A DNA stretch of 64,000 bases from Sinorhizobium psoraleae. Lineage in GTDB: Bacteria > Pseudomonadota > Alphaproteobacteria > Rhizobiales > Rhizobiaceae. A program made the position numbers and the translations under genes. This document shows positions 21,373 through 31,072 of the stretch, one piece after another (position 1 is the first letter of the stretch; each line of letters opens with the position of its first letter). The notes under the pieces were generated by a model. The model was given only the letters and a program-made list of their open reading frames with translations. It had not been told where the DNA came from and ran no database searches. The stretch is from contig NZ_JABEKV010000003.1 of NCBI RefSeq assembly GCF_013283645.1, positions 124,001 to 188,000 on the forward strand. The letters are read 5' to 3'.

Positions 21373-23763
21373 ATGCGCAAGCCTTATTCGAGATCGGCAC
21401 CATTTGTCCTTGACAATGCCGCAGCCGAGCTTGTCGATCGATACTGGCGCGCGGCCAACTATCTCTCCGTCGGACAAATCTACCTGCTCGACAATCCGCT
21501 GTTGCGGGAGCCGTTGAAACCGGAGCACATCAAGCCTCGACTGCTCGGTCACTGGGGTACCACGCCGGGCCTCAACTTCATCTATGCCCATTTGAATCGC
21601 GTCATCAGAGCCCATGACCTTGAGATGATCTACATCTGCGGTCCCGGTCACGGTGGGCCCGGGATGGTTGCGAACACCTATCTCGAAGGCTCCTACAGCG
21701 AGATCTATCCGGAGGTCAGCGAAGATGTCGCTGGGATGAGAAAACTCTTCCGTCAGTTTTCCTTTCCGGGCGGTATTCCGAGCCATGCGGCGCCGGAAAC
21801 GCCCGGTTCGATCCATGAGGGCGGCGAACTGGGCTACGCCCTCGCCCACGCCTTTGGCGCGGCGTTCGACAATCCCGACCTCATCGTTGCCTGCGTCGTC
21901 GGTGACGGCGAAGCCGAGACAGGCCCGCTCGCCGCAAGCTGGCATTCGAACAAGTTCCTCAATCCTGCCCGCGATGGCGTCGTGCTGCCCATCCTGCATC
22001 TGAACGGCTACAAGATTGCCAATCCGACAGTGCTTGGGCGGATGAGCGACGAGGATCTAAGAAGTCTTTTCAGCGGTTACGGCTACGACCCCCTCTTCGT
22101 AGAAGGCGCCGAACCATTTGCCATGCACAGGCATATGGCTGCGACACTGGAACAGGCGCTCCAGGACGTTCGCGCCATTCAGCAGCACTGGCGAAACGGC
22201 GGTGCCGACAATACCTGCCCTCGCTGGCCGATGATCGTACTGAGAAGTCCGAAGGGCTGGACCGGCCCCAAGGAAGTCGACGGCAAGATGGTCGAGAATT
22301 TCTGGCGGTCGCACCAGGTGCCGGTCGCCAACTGCCGCGAAGATGGAAATCACCGCAAGATCCTCGAAGACTGGATGAGGAGCTATGCGCCCGAAGAACT
22401 GTTCGATGAAAACGGCCGGCTGAAGCCGGAACTGCGGGCACTGGCGCCTGTCGGCGCCCGAAGGATGGGGGCGAATCCGCACGCCAATGGCGGCTTGCTC
22501 AGGCGGGAGCTCAAGACACCTGCGATCGAGGATTATGCCGTCGCAGTCGAGCGGCCGGGCGCGACAACAGCGCAGTCGACGAAAATCCTCGGGCAGTATC
22601 TGCGCGACGTCCTCTTGCTCAACCAGTCCCATGCCAACTTTCGCGTCTTTGGTCCCGACGAAACGGAATCGAACCGGCTCGGCAGCGTTTTCGAAGTGAC
22701 CGATCGGGTCTGGATGGAAGAGATCCGGCCCTATGACGTGCAGCTCGGCCGCAATGGCCGCGTGATGGAGGTGCTGAGTGAACACCTCTGCCAGGGATGG
22801 CTCGAAGGATATCTGCTTACGGGCCGGCACGGCTTCTTTTCCTGCTACGAAGCATTCATCCACATCGTCGATTCGATGTTCAACCAGCATGCGAAATGGC
22901 TGAAGGTCTCGCGCGAACTGGCTTGGCGCAGGCCGATATCCTCGCTCACCTATCTGCTCACGTCCCATGTCTGGCGGCAGGATCACAACGGTTTCAGCCA
23001 TCAGGATCCGGGTTTCGTCGACTTGGTCGCCAACAAGAAGGCCGATATCGTCCGCATCTACCTGCCGCCGGATGCAAACAGCCTGCTCTGGGTGGCGAAT
23101 CATTGCCTGAAGACCTACGACCGCATAAACGTGATCGTTGCCGGCAAGCAGCCGGAGCCGCAATGGATGGCGATGGAAGAGGCCGTCCGGCATTGCGAAG
23201 CGGGCATCGCCATCTGGAAATGGGCCAGCAACGAAGGCAACTCGGGCGAGCCCGATGTCGTCATGGCCTGCGCCGGCGATGTCCCGACAATGGAGACGCT
23301 CGCCGCCGTCGATCTGCTGCGCCGGCATATTCCGGAGCTGCAGATCCGCGTCGTGAACGTGGTCGATCTACTGGCGCTGCAATCGCGCGACCAGCATCCC
23401 CACGGCCTGCCCGACGATGTCTTCGACCGCCTGTTTACCACTGCGCGGCCGGTGATCTTCGCCTATCACGGCTATCCGTACCTGATCCACCGCCTGACTT
23501 ACAAGCGCACCAACCACGACAATTTCCACGTGAGGGGTTTCATCGAGGAGGGAACGACCACCACGCCTTTCGACATGACCGTTCTCAACGAACTTGACCG
23601 CTACCACCTGGCCATCGAAGCGATCTCACGCATTCCCGGACTGCTGGAGAAGGCCGGACATGTCGTCGAAGCGCTTCGCGCCAAGCTCGATGAGCATGGC
23701 CGCTATGTGCGCGAGCATGGCGAGGACATGCCGGAAATACGTGACTGGAAGTGGGAGCATTGA
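21373..23763 (+). CDS. xfp: Phosphoketolase (Xfp)
   Basis: A 796-residue thiamine-diphosphate enzyme that splits xylulose-5-phosphate (and often fructose-6-phosphate) to acetyl phosphate plus a triose or tetrose phosphate. Full length for the family. Seen: '[19 protein letters not shown]', '[17 protein letters not shown]', the ThDP-binding '[19 protein letters not shown]' and '[15 protein letters not shown]', and the C-terminal '[19 protein letters not shown]'. GGAGAAAGC precedes the ATG. It is followed by glgA. No acetate kinase or phosphotransacetylase is in the window to use the acetyl phosphate. Confidence 0.95.
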   Translation: MRKPYSRSAPFVLDNAAAELVDRYWRAANYLSVGQIYLLDNPLLREPLKPEHIKPRLLGHWGTTPGLNFIYAHLNRVIRAHDLEMIYICGPGHGGPGMVANTYLEGSYSEIYPEVSEDVAGMRKLFRQFSFPGGIPSHAAPETPGSIHEGGELGYALAHAFGAAFDNPDLIVACVVGDGEAETGPLAASWHSNKFLNPARDGVVLPILHLNGYKIANPTVLGRMSDEDLRSLFSGYGYDPLFVEGAEPFAMHRHMAATLEQALQDVRAIQQHWRNGGADNTCPRWPMIVLRSPKGWTGPKEVDGKMVENFWRSHQVPVANCREDGNHRKILEDWMRSYAPEELFDENGRLKPELRALAPVGARRMGANPHANGGLLRRELKTPAIEDYAVAVERPGATTAQSTKILGQYLRDVLLLNQSHANFRVFGPDETESNRLGSVFEVTDRVWMEEIRPYDVQLGRNGRVMEVLSEHLCQGWLEGYLLTGRHGFFSCYEAFIHIVDSMFNQHAKWLKVSRELAWRRPISSLTYLLTSHVWRQDHNGFSHQDPGFVDLVANKKADIVRIYLPPDANSLLWVANHCLKTYDRINVIVAGKQPEPQWMAMEEAVRHCEAGIAIWKWASNEGNSGEPDVVMACAGDVPTMETLAAVDLLRRHIPELQIRVVNVVDLLALQSRDQHPHGLPDDVFDRLFTTARPVIFAYHGYPYLIHRLTYKRTNHDNFHVRGFIEEGTTTTPFDMTVLNELDRYHLAIEAISRIPGLLEKAGHVVEALRAKLDEHGRYVREHGEDMPEIRDWKWEH

Positions 23764-23854
23764 CAACCGAGACGTCGGATTCCGCTCCACGGAGCCGCTT
23801 CAGGGCGCCTTGTTCAGGCCTGCGCACATGCATGTTCAAAATTCAACATGTGGC

Positions 23855-23879
23855 GGAACTTTGGTGGCTCGATTGTGTT
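23855..23879 (+). promoter_or_regulatory. EcfG/RpoE2-type promoter of glgA
   Basis: GGAAC (23855-23859), 16-bp spacer, TGTT (23876-23879) on the plus strand, 65 bp before the glgA start. Confidence 0.5.
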
Positions 23880-23944
23880 GAGGGAGCGCAGATTACGTCT
23901 GCGTGTCACCCCTGGCCCATGACATAAATCCCCGGAAAAACGCG

Positions 23945-25399
23945 ATGAACATTCTGTCCGTCACGGCCGAGATTTTCCCCCTGGTGAAGACTGGCGGTCT
24001 GGCGGATGTCGCCAGCTCGCTGCCAAAGGCATTGACGGCCCACGGCATCCATACGCGTAGCATGGTTCCCGGATATCCGAGCGTCATGCAGGCGCTCACG
24101 GGAGCTTCACCGATCAGGCAATATGATTGCCTGTTCGGCGAGCGCGCCACCCTTGTCGCAGGACGGGCCGACGGCCTTGACATCCTGGCGCTCGACGCGC
24201 CCGGCTTCTTCGATCGCCGGGGCGGTCCTTACACCGACGATCACGGCAAGGACTACCCGGACAACTGGAAGCGTTTCGCAGCCTTTTCCTTCGTCGCCGC
24301 GCAGGTCGCGGAGCAGGGCGTCGCGGACTGGCGGCCGGACATCATCCACGCTCATGACTGGCATCCGGCGCTGAGCCTGGTTTATCTCAAATTTTCCTCT
24401 GATGCCGAGATCCCTCGTGTCCTGACGGTTCACAACCTCGCCTTCCAGGGGCAGTTCCCCGCCCGTCGTTTCACCGAGTTGGGACTGCCGGACGAGGCCT
24501 ACTCCATCGACGGCCTCGAATATTACGGCGACCTCGGTTATCTGAAGGGTGGACTGCAGGCGGCCGACGTGATCACCGTGGTCAGTCCAACCTACGCGCG
24601 CGAGATCATGTCCCCGGCTTTCGGCATGGGTCTCGAAGGTCTGATGAATGAGCGTCACGATGACGTCATCGGCATCGTCAACGGCATCGACACGGAGGTA
24701 TGGGACCCCTCCTCGGACCCGCTTATCGAAAATCACTTCTCGGTGCGTGCGCCGTTGCGCCGCCTGCCGAACAGGCAGAAGCTGCTCGACCGCTTCGGCC
24801 TGCCGAACACGTCCGGGCCGGTTTTCGCAGCGGTCAACAGGCTGACCTGGCAGAAAGGCATGGACCTCCTGGCGGGTGTGGTCGACGAGATCGTCAAAGG
24901 CGGCGGCAAGCTGATCGTGCATGGCCAGGGCGATGCCGTGATCGAGGATGCGTTCACCGACGCCGCGCGGCGCTTCCCGCATAGCGTTGCCGTCAGGATC
25001 GGCTACGACGAGCCGCTCGCCCACCAGATCCACGCCGGGGCGGACGCCATGCTCGTTCCCTCCCGCTTCGAACCTTGCGGCCTCACTCAGCTCTACGCCT
25101 TGCGCTATGGCTGCGTGCCGATTGTCGCCCGCACGGGCGGATTGTCGGAAACGATCATCGACGCCAACGACGCCGCATTGCATGCGCAAGTGGCAACCGG
25201 CATTCAGTTCTCGCCCATCGACGCGAACGGATTGAGGCTTGCCCTGCGCCGCGCCTTCAGACTCTTCAAGCGACGGCGCATCTGGGAAAGGTTGCGCAGA
25301 CAGGGGATGCGGACGGACTGCTCCTGGCACCGCAGCGCCGCACAATACGCGGAGCTCTACGGAAAGGTACTAACGCCCGAAATCCGCCTGGCGGGATAG
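23945..25399 (+). CDS. glgA: Glycogen synthase GlgA
   Basis: A 484-residue GT5 ADP-glucose:glycogen glucosyltransferase. The ADP-glucose-binding KTGGL motif is at residues 15-19 ('VKTGGLADVASSLPKAL'). It is followed by 'HAHDWHPAL', 'TVHNLAFQGQFP', the second Rossmann domain from 'AVNRLTWQKGMDLL', and the catalytic 'SRFEPCGLTQLYALRYG'. The start MNILSV at 23945 fits the family; the ribosome site is weak. It has its own stress promoter and, with glgX, gives turnover of glycogen; glgB and glgC are not here. Confidence 0.94.
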   Translation: MNILSVTAEIFPLVKTGGLADVASSLPKALTAHGIHTRSMVPGYPSVMQALTGASPIRQYDCLFGERATLVAGRADGLDILALDAPGFFDRRGGPYTDDHGKDYPDNWKRFAAFSFVAAQVAEQGVADWRPDIIHAHDWHPALSLVYLKFSSDAEIPRVLTVHNLAFQGQFPARRFTELGLPDEAYSIDGLEYYGDLGYLKGGLQAADVITVVSPTYAREIMSPAFGMGLEGLMNERHDDVIGIVNGIDTEVWDPSSDPLIENHFSVRAPLRRLPNRQKLLDRFGLPNTSGPVFAAVNRLTWQKGMDLLAGVVDEIVKGGGKLIVHGQGDAVIEDAFTDAARRFPHSVAVRIGYDEPLAHQIHAGADAMLVPSRFEPCGLTQLYALRYGCVPIVARTGGLSETIIDANDAALHAQVATGIQFSPIDANGLRLALRRAFRLFKRRRIWERLRRQGMRTDCSWHRSAAQYAELYGKVLTPEIRLAG

Positions 25400-25508
25400 C
25401 CGCGATTTGCGGCATCCATTCGCAATGCTGATGAGTTGATCAGAAACGGAGCATGGATCACGTCGCCGGAATGTGCCAATGGCTGGGCTGAAGACAAAGG
25501 CCCCGACC

Positions 25509-26423
25509 ATGACCGCAGATACTGCCACCACCTCTCCTGTCGTTCAGACCTCCAGTACCGCCCGCACCGGCGTTCTCCTCATGCTTCTCGGCATGTTGAT
25601 GTTTTCGTTGAACGACGTGATGGGCAAATGGCTGGTCGCGACCTATTCGGTCGGCCAGGTGGTGCTGATCCGCAGTCTGGCCGCGGCACTCCTGCTCGCG
25701 CCCTTTCTTTGGCTCGGCGGACTGCAGAAGGTCGTAGCGATCGAGCGGCCGTGGCTTCAGCTTGCCCGCGTCGTCGCCTCGACAGCGGAGGTCATCGCGT
25801 TCTATTTCGCGGTCGTCTACCTGCCGCTTGCCGATGTCATGACCTATTGGCTGGCCGCACCGATCTATGTCGCGGCGGTCTCGCCGCTGGTTCTCAAGGA
25901 ACATGTCGGCTGGCGGCGCTGGACCGCGATCGCCATCGGCTTCGTCGGGGTCGTCATCGCGCTCGAGCCATCCTCGCAAGCCCTCACCCTGCCGGCGCTG
26001 ATCTCGATTCTCGGCAGCATGTTCTTCGCCTTCATGATGATTTCCGGACGCTCGCTGCGCGGCACACCGGATTCGGTACTGGCCTTCTGGCAGATCGTCG
26101 GCGCTGCGCTCGTCGGCCTCGTCTGGGCGCCGCTGGACTGGACGCCGCTGAAACCGCTCGACACCGCGCTGCTCGGGCTGCTTGGCGTCGTCGCCATGCT
26201 CGCGCATGTATTCGTCAACAGGGCGCTGAAGCTCGCAGAAACGGCGACGATCGCGCCCTTGCAATATACGCTGCTCTTCTGGGCGATCGTCTTCGGCTGG
26301 CTGATCTTCGGCGACGCGCCGCGTCTGTCGATGATCCTCGGCGCCGGTCTCATCGTTGCTTCCGGCCTCTTCATCTTCTTCCGCGAGCAGCAACTCAAGC
26401 GCCAAGGGCGGCTGAAGGGCTGA
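25509..26423 (+). CDS. EamA/DMT family transporter
   Basis: A 304-residue inner-membrane protein with about ten transmembrane helices in two EamA repeats. The first runs from 'GVLLMLLGMLMFSLNDVMGKWL' to 'GFVGVVIAL'; the second from 'LISILGSMFFAFMMISGRSL' to 'GAGLIVASGLFIFF'. These carriers export metabolites such as amino acids; the substrate is unknown. An AAAGG 9 nt upstream supports 25509, with 25479 as an alternative. It stands alone. Confidence 0.88.
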   Translation: MTADTATTSPVVQTSSTARTGVLLMLLGMLMFSLNDVMGKWLVATYSVGQVVLIRSLAAALLLAPFLWLGGLQKVVAIERPWLQLARVVASTAEVIAFYFAVVYLPLADVMTYWLAAPIYVAAVSPLVLKEHVGWRRWTAIAIGFVGVVIALEPSSQALTLPALISILGSMFFAFMMISGRSLRGTPDSVLAFWQIVGAALVGLVWAPLDWTPLKPLDTALLGLLGVVAMLAHVFVNRALKLAETATIAPLQYTLLFWAIVFGWLIFGDAPRLSMILGAGLIVASGLFIFFREQQLKRQGRLKG

Positions 26424-26455
26424 ATGGTGTGGGTTTCGGCCCACATTCGCCCACA

Positions 26456-26565
26456 CTTCGCCCCCCATCCGGCCTACCCCCTTCCGCCCGCTTGGGGGGA
26501 GAAGGATGTGCTGTGCCTTCAGGTTTCCTCGCCCCGCTTGCGCGAAGAGGGCGAGGCGTAATAGG
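26456..26565. repeat. REP-type palindromic intergenic element
   Basis: A GC-rich palindromic repeat with arms such as CCCGCTTGGGGGGAGAAGG and CCCCGCTTGCGCG plus GGCGAGGCG. It lies between the convergent transporter and FAH genes and is related to 43950-44066. Confidence 0.6.
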
Positions 26566-26579
26566 GGCTCGAAACCGGA

Positions 26580-27419
26580 TCAGTCGTCCGCGACGACCTT
26601 CTGCTTCTGCGTGCCGAGACCTTCGATGCCGAGTTCGATCACGTCGCCGGCCTTCAGATATTGCGGCGGCTTGAAGCCCATGCCGACGCCGGGAGGGGTT
26701 CCGGTTGAGATGATGTCACCCGGATGCAGGGTCATGAACTGCGAGAGATAGCTCACGAGATAGGCGACGCCATAGACCATGGTCTCGCTCGATCCGTCCT
26801 GTTTCGTCTCGCCGTTGACGGTCAGCCACATCTTCAGGTTTTGCGGATTGGCGATCTCGTCGGGGGTTACCAGCCAGGGGCCGATTGGCCCGAAGGAATC
26901 GCAGGATTTTCCCTTGGTCCACTGACCCGAGCGCTTCGTCTGGAAATCGCGCTCCGAGACATCGTTGACGACGCAATAGCCGGCGACGTGATCGAGCGCT
27001 TCGGCTTCGGAGACATATTTCGCCGTCTTGCCGATGATCACGCCGAGTTCGACTTCCCAGTCGGTGGCGACGGAACCGCGCGGCATGATCACATTGTCGT
27101 TCGGCCCGACGATCGCCGAGGTGGCCTTCATGAAGACCACAGGCTCCGGCGGAACCTCCAGCCCCGATTCCGCGGCATGATCGGCGTAGTTGAGACCGAT
27201 ACAGATGAACTTGCCGGTACCGGCAACGCAGGCGCCGAGCCGTGGTGCGCCATCGACGACCGGCAGGTTTTCGATGTCGAGCCCGCTCGCCCAACCAAAA
27301 TCCGCGATCGCGGCGCCGCTGACATCGGCGATGACGCCGGAGAGATCGCGAATCCTGCCCGCGCCATCAAGCACGGCCGGCTTCTCGGCCCCCACGGGTC
27401 CGTAACGCAACAGCTTCAT
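26580..27419 (-). CDS. Fumarylacetoacetate hydrolase family protein
   Basis: A 279-residue enzyme of the FAH fold. The N-terminal small domain is about 1-70; the catalytic domain has 'ICIGLNYADHAAESG', 'DWEVELGVIIGKTA', 'GYCVVNDVSERDFQ', 'GKSCDSFGPIGPWLV' and 'GDIISTGTPPGVGMG', which hold the Mg-binding Glu, Glu and Asp. The closest relatives by layout are ureidoglycolate lyase-like and sugar-acid pathway hydrolases (2,4-diketo-3-deoxy acids); the substrate cannot be decided. It is monocistronic between two plus-strand genes. Confidence 0.88.
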   Translation of the reverse strand: MKLLRYGPVGAEKPAVLDGAGRIRDLSGVIADVSGAAIADFGWASGLDIENLPVVDGAPRLGACVAGTGKFICIGLNYADHAAESGLEVPPEPVVFMKATSAIVGPNDNVIMPRGSVATDWEVELGVIIGKTAKYVSEAEALDHVAGYCVVNDVSERDFQTKRSGQWTKGKSCDSFGPIGPWLVTPDEIANPQNLKMWLTVNGETKQDGSSETMVYGVAYLVSYLSQFMTLHPGDIISTGTPPGVGMGFKPPQYLKAGDVIELGIEGLGTQKQKVVADD

Positions 27420-27603
27420 CCTGCTCCTCCCGAAAGATCGAAGAAATCACTGCGCCTGACAAATCAAACGCCATCGCGGATGTAAAGCCGTTTCCACCGC
27501 CACGACACGAAAACCGGGCATCCACGGCGGCGGATCGTCCCCGGTTCCCTCAACCGCAGCCGTCTGTTATCTCCGCTGCACGAAATCGACGAAGGAGACC
27601 ATC

Positions 27604-27999
27604 TTGGCCAAGGCAATCCACTCCATGATCCGCGTCATCGACGAGAAACGTTCGGTCGACTTCTACCGCCGGGCCTTCGGCCTCGACATTGCCGAGCGGC
27701 TGGATTTCGAGACATTCACGCTCGTCTATCTCAGCAATGCGGAAAGCCCTTTCGAACTCGAGCTGACGATCAACAAGGGGCGCACGGAACCCTATGCGCT
27801 TGGCGAGGGCTATGGCCATCTCGCCTTCTCCGTCGCCGATCTTGACGCGGAGCATAGACGTTTGACGGAGGCGGGTCTCAACCCCAACAAGATCGTCGAG
27901 TTCGAGCGAGACGGGACGCAGCTTGCGCGCTTCTTCTTCATCGCCGACCCCGACGGTTACAAGATCGAGGTGCTGCAGCGCCACGGCCGGTACAAGTGA
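27604..27999 (+). CDS. Glyoxalase I-like VOC protein, TTG start
   Basis: A 131-residue vicinal-oxygen-chelate protein with the lactoylglutathione lyase layout: 'SMIRVIDEKRSVDFYRRAFGL', 'ELELTINKG', 'GYGHLAFSVADLDAEHRRL', 'FFIADPDGYKIEVLQR'. Metal ligands His and Glu of each half are present (His7 region, Glu near 50, His near 75, Glu near 124). AAGGAG lies 6 nt before TTG 27604, and the family needs this N-terminus, so TTG is the likely start. It detoxifies methylglyoxal if GloA-like. Confidence 0.87.
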   Translation: MAKAIHSMIRVIDEKRSVDFYRRAFGLDIAERLDFETFTLVYLSNAESPFELELTINKGRTEPYALGEGYGHLAFSVADLDAEHRRLTEAGLNPNKIVEFERDGTQLARFFFIADPDGYKIEVLQRHGRYK

Positions 28000-28135
28000 C
28001 AGAGATTCCACGCGCAGACGTCGATAAATTGAAACAATATCGATTATCGCCTCTATCTATTTCGCTTATGCGGCATGTGCCCATAAAGTTCGGACGAAGC
28101 CCTGAAAAAGGGTGAAAACTCCAAGGGAACGAACC

Positions 28136-28915
28136 ATGAAAACGCGGATTCTGACATTGGCGCTCGTCTGCGCCGCCCTGGTATCGTCGACAGCTCAGGC
28201 GGCCGACAAACTGAAGATCGGCACGGAAGGCGCCTATCCGCCCTTCAACTTCGTCGACTCCAGCGGCAAGATCGGCGGTTTCGACGTCGAAATCGGCCTT
28301 GCGCTTTGCGAGCGCATCAAGGCCGAATGCGAAGTCGTCGCGCAGGATTGGGACGGCATCATTCCCGGTCTGCTTGCCAAGAAATACGACATGATCATCG
28401 CTTCGATGTTCATCACCGAGGAACGCAAGAAGCAGGTGGCATTCACCGATCCCTATTATCTTGCCGCGATGACGCATGTGGCCCCGAAAGGCGCAGGGCT
28501 CACCGAGTTCAGCAATGAGGCGCTCAAGGGCAAGGTCATCGGCGCCCAGTCCGGTACGACCCAGGCGGACTATATCGCCGCGGTCTATCCGGACGCGGAG
28601 ATCAAGCTCTACCCGACCCAGGACGAGGCCAATCTCGACATGGTCAATGGCCGTCTCGACCTGCAGGTCGGCGACATGCTGCCGATGCTCGATTGGGTCA
28701 ATAAGAACGACGACGGCAAAGGCTGCTGCGAGCTGATCGGCGAGCCGATCACCGACAAGAAGTTCGTCGGCGACGGCGTCGGCATCGCCGTCAGGCAGGA
28801 GGACAACGACCTGCGCGAAAAGCTGAACAAGGCGCTCGAAGAAATCCGCGCCGACGGCACCTATCAGAAGATCAACGACAAGTATTTCACGATCGACGTC
28901 TATACGATGAAGTGA
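28136..28915 (+). CDS. Amino-acid ABC transporter substrate-binding protein
   Basis: A 259-residue periplasmic binding protein of family 3 (HisJ/ArgT/OccT group). The signal peptide MKTRILTLALVCAALVSSTA ends near QA|ADK. The mature protein shows 'LKIGTEGAYPPFNFVDSSGKIGGFDVEIG', 'MIIASMFITEERKK', 'VIGAQSGTTQADYI' and 'DDGKGCCELIGEPI'. Lysine, arginine, ornithine or octopine-like ligands are typical. AAGGGAAC precedes ATG 28136. No permease or ATPase gene is adjacent, so it is an orphan; a hairpin follows its stop. Confidence 0.9.
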   Translation: MKTRILTLALVCAALVSSTAQAADKLKIGTEGAYPPFNFVDSSGKIGGFDVEIGLALCERIKAECEVVAQDWDGIIPGLLAKKYDMIIASMFITEERKKQVAFTDPYYLAAMTHVAPKGAGLTEFSNEALKGKVIGAQSGTTQADYIAAVYPDAEIKLYPTQDEANLDMVNGRLDLQVGDMLPMLDWVNKNDDGKGCCELIGEPITDKKFVGDGVGIAVRQEDNDLREKLNKALEEIRADGTYQKINDKYFTIDVYTMK

Positions 28916-28933
28916 TCGGCAGGCCTCCAGTTA

Positions 28934-28971
28934 GCGAAGCCGGTCGCCGCTGCCGCGGTGGCCGGCTTCGC
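28934..28971 (+). terminator. Hairpin after the binding-protein gene
   Basis: Arms GCGAAGCCGG (28934-28943) and CCGGCTTCGC (28962-28971), with a further GC-rich inner pairing. It starts 19 bp after the stop. There is no U-tract. Confidence 0.55.
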
Positions 28972-29104
28972 CATATCCGGCGGACGAAACTCAGCTTCCG
29001 GAACGCAACCGCCAACACTTGCGTGGATGCCGTATCGCTGTAAATTTCTGCGCTTCAAATCGGCTCTGCCGACAGAGGTTGATTGAGCGACAGACGAGGA
29101 AGCC

Positions 29105-29854
29105 ATGTTTGATCTCAACGGCAAGACCGCGCTGGTGACGGGCGGCGGGCGTGGGCTCGGCCTTGAAATGGCCAAGGCCCTGGCGAGAGCCGGCGCCTGG
29201 ACCGTGATCAACGGCCGCAATCTCGAAAGCCTCGAGGAGACGAGAGCCCGGCTGGCGGATGACGGCATCACCGTCGCGGTGGCGCCGGGCGACGTTACGC
29301 GTGATGTCGAAGCCATTCTCGTCGATGCCACGGCGAAGACCGGGGCGCTCGACATCCTGATCCACGCCGTCGGCGAGCGGGACCGCCGCAGCACGGAGGC
29401 GATGGAGCCGTACGAGTTCGCAGCACTCCTCAACACCGATCTCACCGCAGCCTACGCCATGGCAAAGGCGGCATTGCCCTATCTTAAGCAATCCGCCGCC
29501 GGCCGGCTGATCTTCGTCACCTCGATCGCCGCCTTCGCGGCGCGCGCCGGCGATCCGGCCTATACGGCGGCCAAAGGCGGGCTTTCGGCGCTGACGCGGT
29601 CGCTCGCCGTCGAACTCGGCGCCGACAACCTGACAGTCAACGCCATTGCGCCGGGCTGGTTTGCAACCGAGACCAACGCACATCTTGCCGCCGACCCGAC
29701 GCTCAAGACCTTCGTCGACGTGCGCATCCCGCTGAAGCGCTGGGGCCGACCGGAAGAGATCGCCCCGGCCGCCGTCTTCCTCGCCTCGCCGGCCGCGAGC
29801 TTCGTCAACGGCATCACGCTCACCGTCGATGGCGGCATGACCGTGCAGATGTGA
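29105..29854 (+). CDS. SDR family oxidoreductase
   Basis: A 249-residue classical SDR: 'TALVTGGGRGLGLEMAKALA' (nucleotide site), 'ILIHAVGERDRR' in place of the usual NNAG, Ser in 'FVTSIAAFAARAGDPAYTAAKGG' with catalytic Tyr-x3-Lys, 'VNAIAPGWFATETN' and the C-terminal 'LTVDGGMTVQM'. It resembles gluconate 5-dehydrogenase and 3-oxoacyl reductase-like members; the substrate is unknown. It is single, with a REP-type repeat behind it. Confidence 0.9.
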   Translation: MFDLNGKTALVTGGGRGLGLEMAKALARAGAWTVINGRNLESLEETRARLADDGITVAVAPGDVTRDVEAILVDATAKTGALDILIHAVGERDRRSTEAMEPYEFAALLNTDLTAAYAMAKAALPYLKQSAAGRLIFVTSIAAFAARAGDPAYTAAKGGLSALTRSLAVELGADNLTVNAIAPGWFATETNAHLAADPTLKTFVDVRIPLKRWGRPEEIAPAAVFLASPAASFVNGITLTVDGGMTVQM

Positions 29855-29883
29855 GGCCGATCAGAGTGGGAGCCGGATGCCAA

Positions 29884-30090
29884 GGGAGGCACCCCCTCTA
29901 CCCTTCCGGGCATCTCCCCCACAAGCGGGGAGACCGGCTGGAAGGGAAGCTCTCACCCGACAGCGAACTCGCAAACCGAAGTCGCAAGGTCCGGCGGGCT
30001 GGGTGAAGGGTAGTTGCTTGAAGGAACAGTTGCCGCGTGCCGATCTCCCCCCCTTGGGGGGAGATGCCCGGCAGGCCAGAGGGGGTATCA
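29884..30090. repeat. Pair of inverted REP-type elements
   Basis: A block GGCACCCCCTCTACCC/CCGGGCATCTCCCCC with AAGCGGGGAGA at the left is mirrored by GATCTCCCCCC/GGGGGGAGATGCCCGGC/AGAGGGGGT at the right (about 30043-30090). The two copies are inverted and could form one long hairpin. They lie between the SDR and the convergent mmsB. Confidence 0.7.
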
Positions 30091-30129
30091 ACACCCGCTA
30101 TCTCGATTCTCGCAATCCAATCGGGGTCC

Positions 30130-31026
30130 CTACCCCGCCTTAACCTCTTCTGTGCCGCGCAGCATTCGGATCAGGGCAGAGAAATCCTCGCCGCCGTGGC
30201 CGAGCTTTTCGAACAGGCTGTAGAGCTGCGCTGCCTGCGCACCCATCGGCGTCGCCGCGCCGCTGGCGCTTGCCGCCTGCTGCGACAGCTTCAGGTCCTT
30301 CAGCATCAGGCTTGCGGTAAAGCCCGGCTTGTAGTCGTTGTTGGCCGGCGCGGCCGGAACCGGGCCGGGAACCGGGCAATAGCTCGTCAGCGACCAGCAC
30401 TGGCCGGAAGAGGTCGAGGCCACATCGAAGAGCGCCTGATGCGACAGTCCCAGCCGCTCGGCCAGCACGAAAGCCTCGCAAACGCCCGCCATCGAGATGC
30501 CGAGGATCATGTTGTTGCAGATCTTCGCCGCCTGGCCGGCGCCGACATCGCCGCAATGAACGATTTTCTTGCCCATCGCCTCGAGCAGATGCTTGCCGCG
30601 CGAAAACGCCCCGTCGCTGCCCCCGACCATGAAGGTCAGCGTGCCGGCCGCGGCTCCCGCCGTGCCGCCGGAGACCGGCGCGTCGAGCGACGGGCAGCCG
30701 GCCTTGTCGGCAAAGCCGTGCACCTTGCGCGCGCTTTCGACATCGATCGTCGAGCTGTCGATGATGAGCGTGCCCGGATCGACGAAACCGAGCAGTTCAT
30801 CCCAGACATAAAGAACATGCGCGCTTGCCGGCAGCATGGTGATGACACATTGCGCCTCGCGCACCGCTTGCGCGATCGAGCCGGCCACCGAAACGCCGCT
30901 CTTCGCCGCCGCGTTGCGAGACGCCTCCGACAGGTCGAAGCCGGTGACGGCATGTCCCGCCTTCACCAGATTGGCGGCCATCGGGCCGCCCATGTTGCCA
31001 AGCCCGATAAAGGCGATCTTCGTCAT
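30130..31026 (-). CDS. mmsB: 3-hydroxyisobutyrate dehydrogenase
   Basis: A 298-residue beta-hydroxyacid dehydrogenase that oxidises 3-hydroxyisobutyrate to methylmalonate semialdehyde in valine breakdown. 'MTKIAFIGLGNMGGPMAANL' gives the NAD site and the family signature, 'DAPVSGGTAGAAAGTLTFMVGG' the substrate loop, and 'GAGQAAKICNNMI' the catalytic Lys. GAGGAGGAGAGG precedes ATG 31026. It lies 46 bp after the HIBYL-CoA hydrolase gene, the preceding pathway step. Methylmalonate semialdehyde dehydrogenase is not in the window. Confidence 0.94.
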   Translation of the reverse strand: MTKIAFIGLGNMGGPMAANLVKAGHAVTGFDLSEASRNAAAKSGVSVAGSIAQAVREAQCVITMLPASAHVLYVWDELLGFVDPGTLIIDSSTIDVESARKVHGFADKAGCPSLDAPVSGGTAGAAAGTLTFMVGGSDGAFSRGKHLLEAMGKKIVHCGDVGAGQAAKICNNMILGISMAGVCEAFVLAERLGLSHQALFDVASTSSGQCWSLTSYCPVPGPVPAAPANNDYKPGFTASLMLKDLKLSQQAASASGAATPMGAQAAQLYSLFEKLGHGGEDFSALIRMLRGTEEVKAG

Positions 31027-31072
31027 CTTGCCTCTCCTCCTCAACTCGCATGTTTTCGTCTGACGGCTGTCT

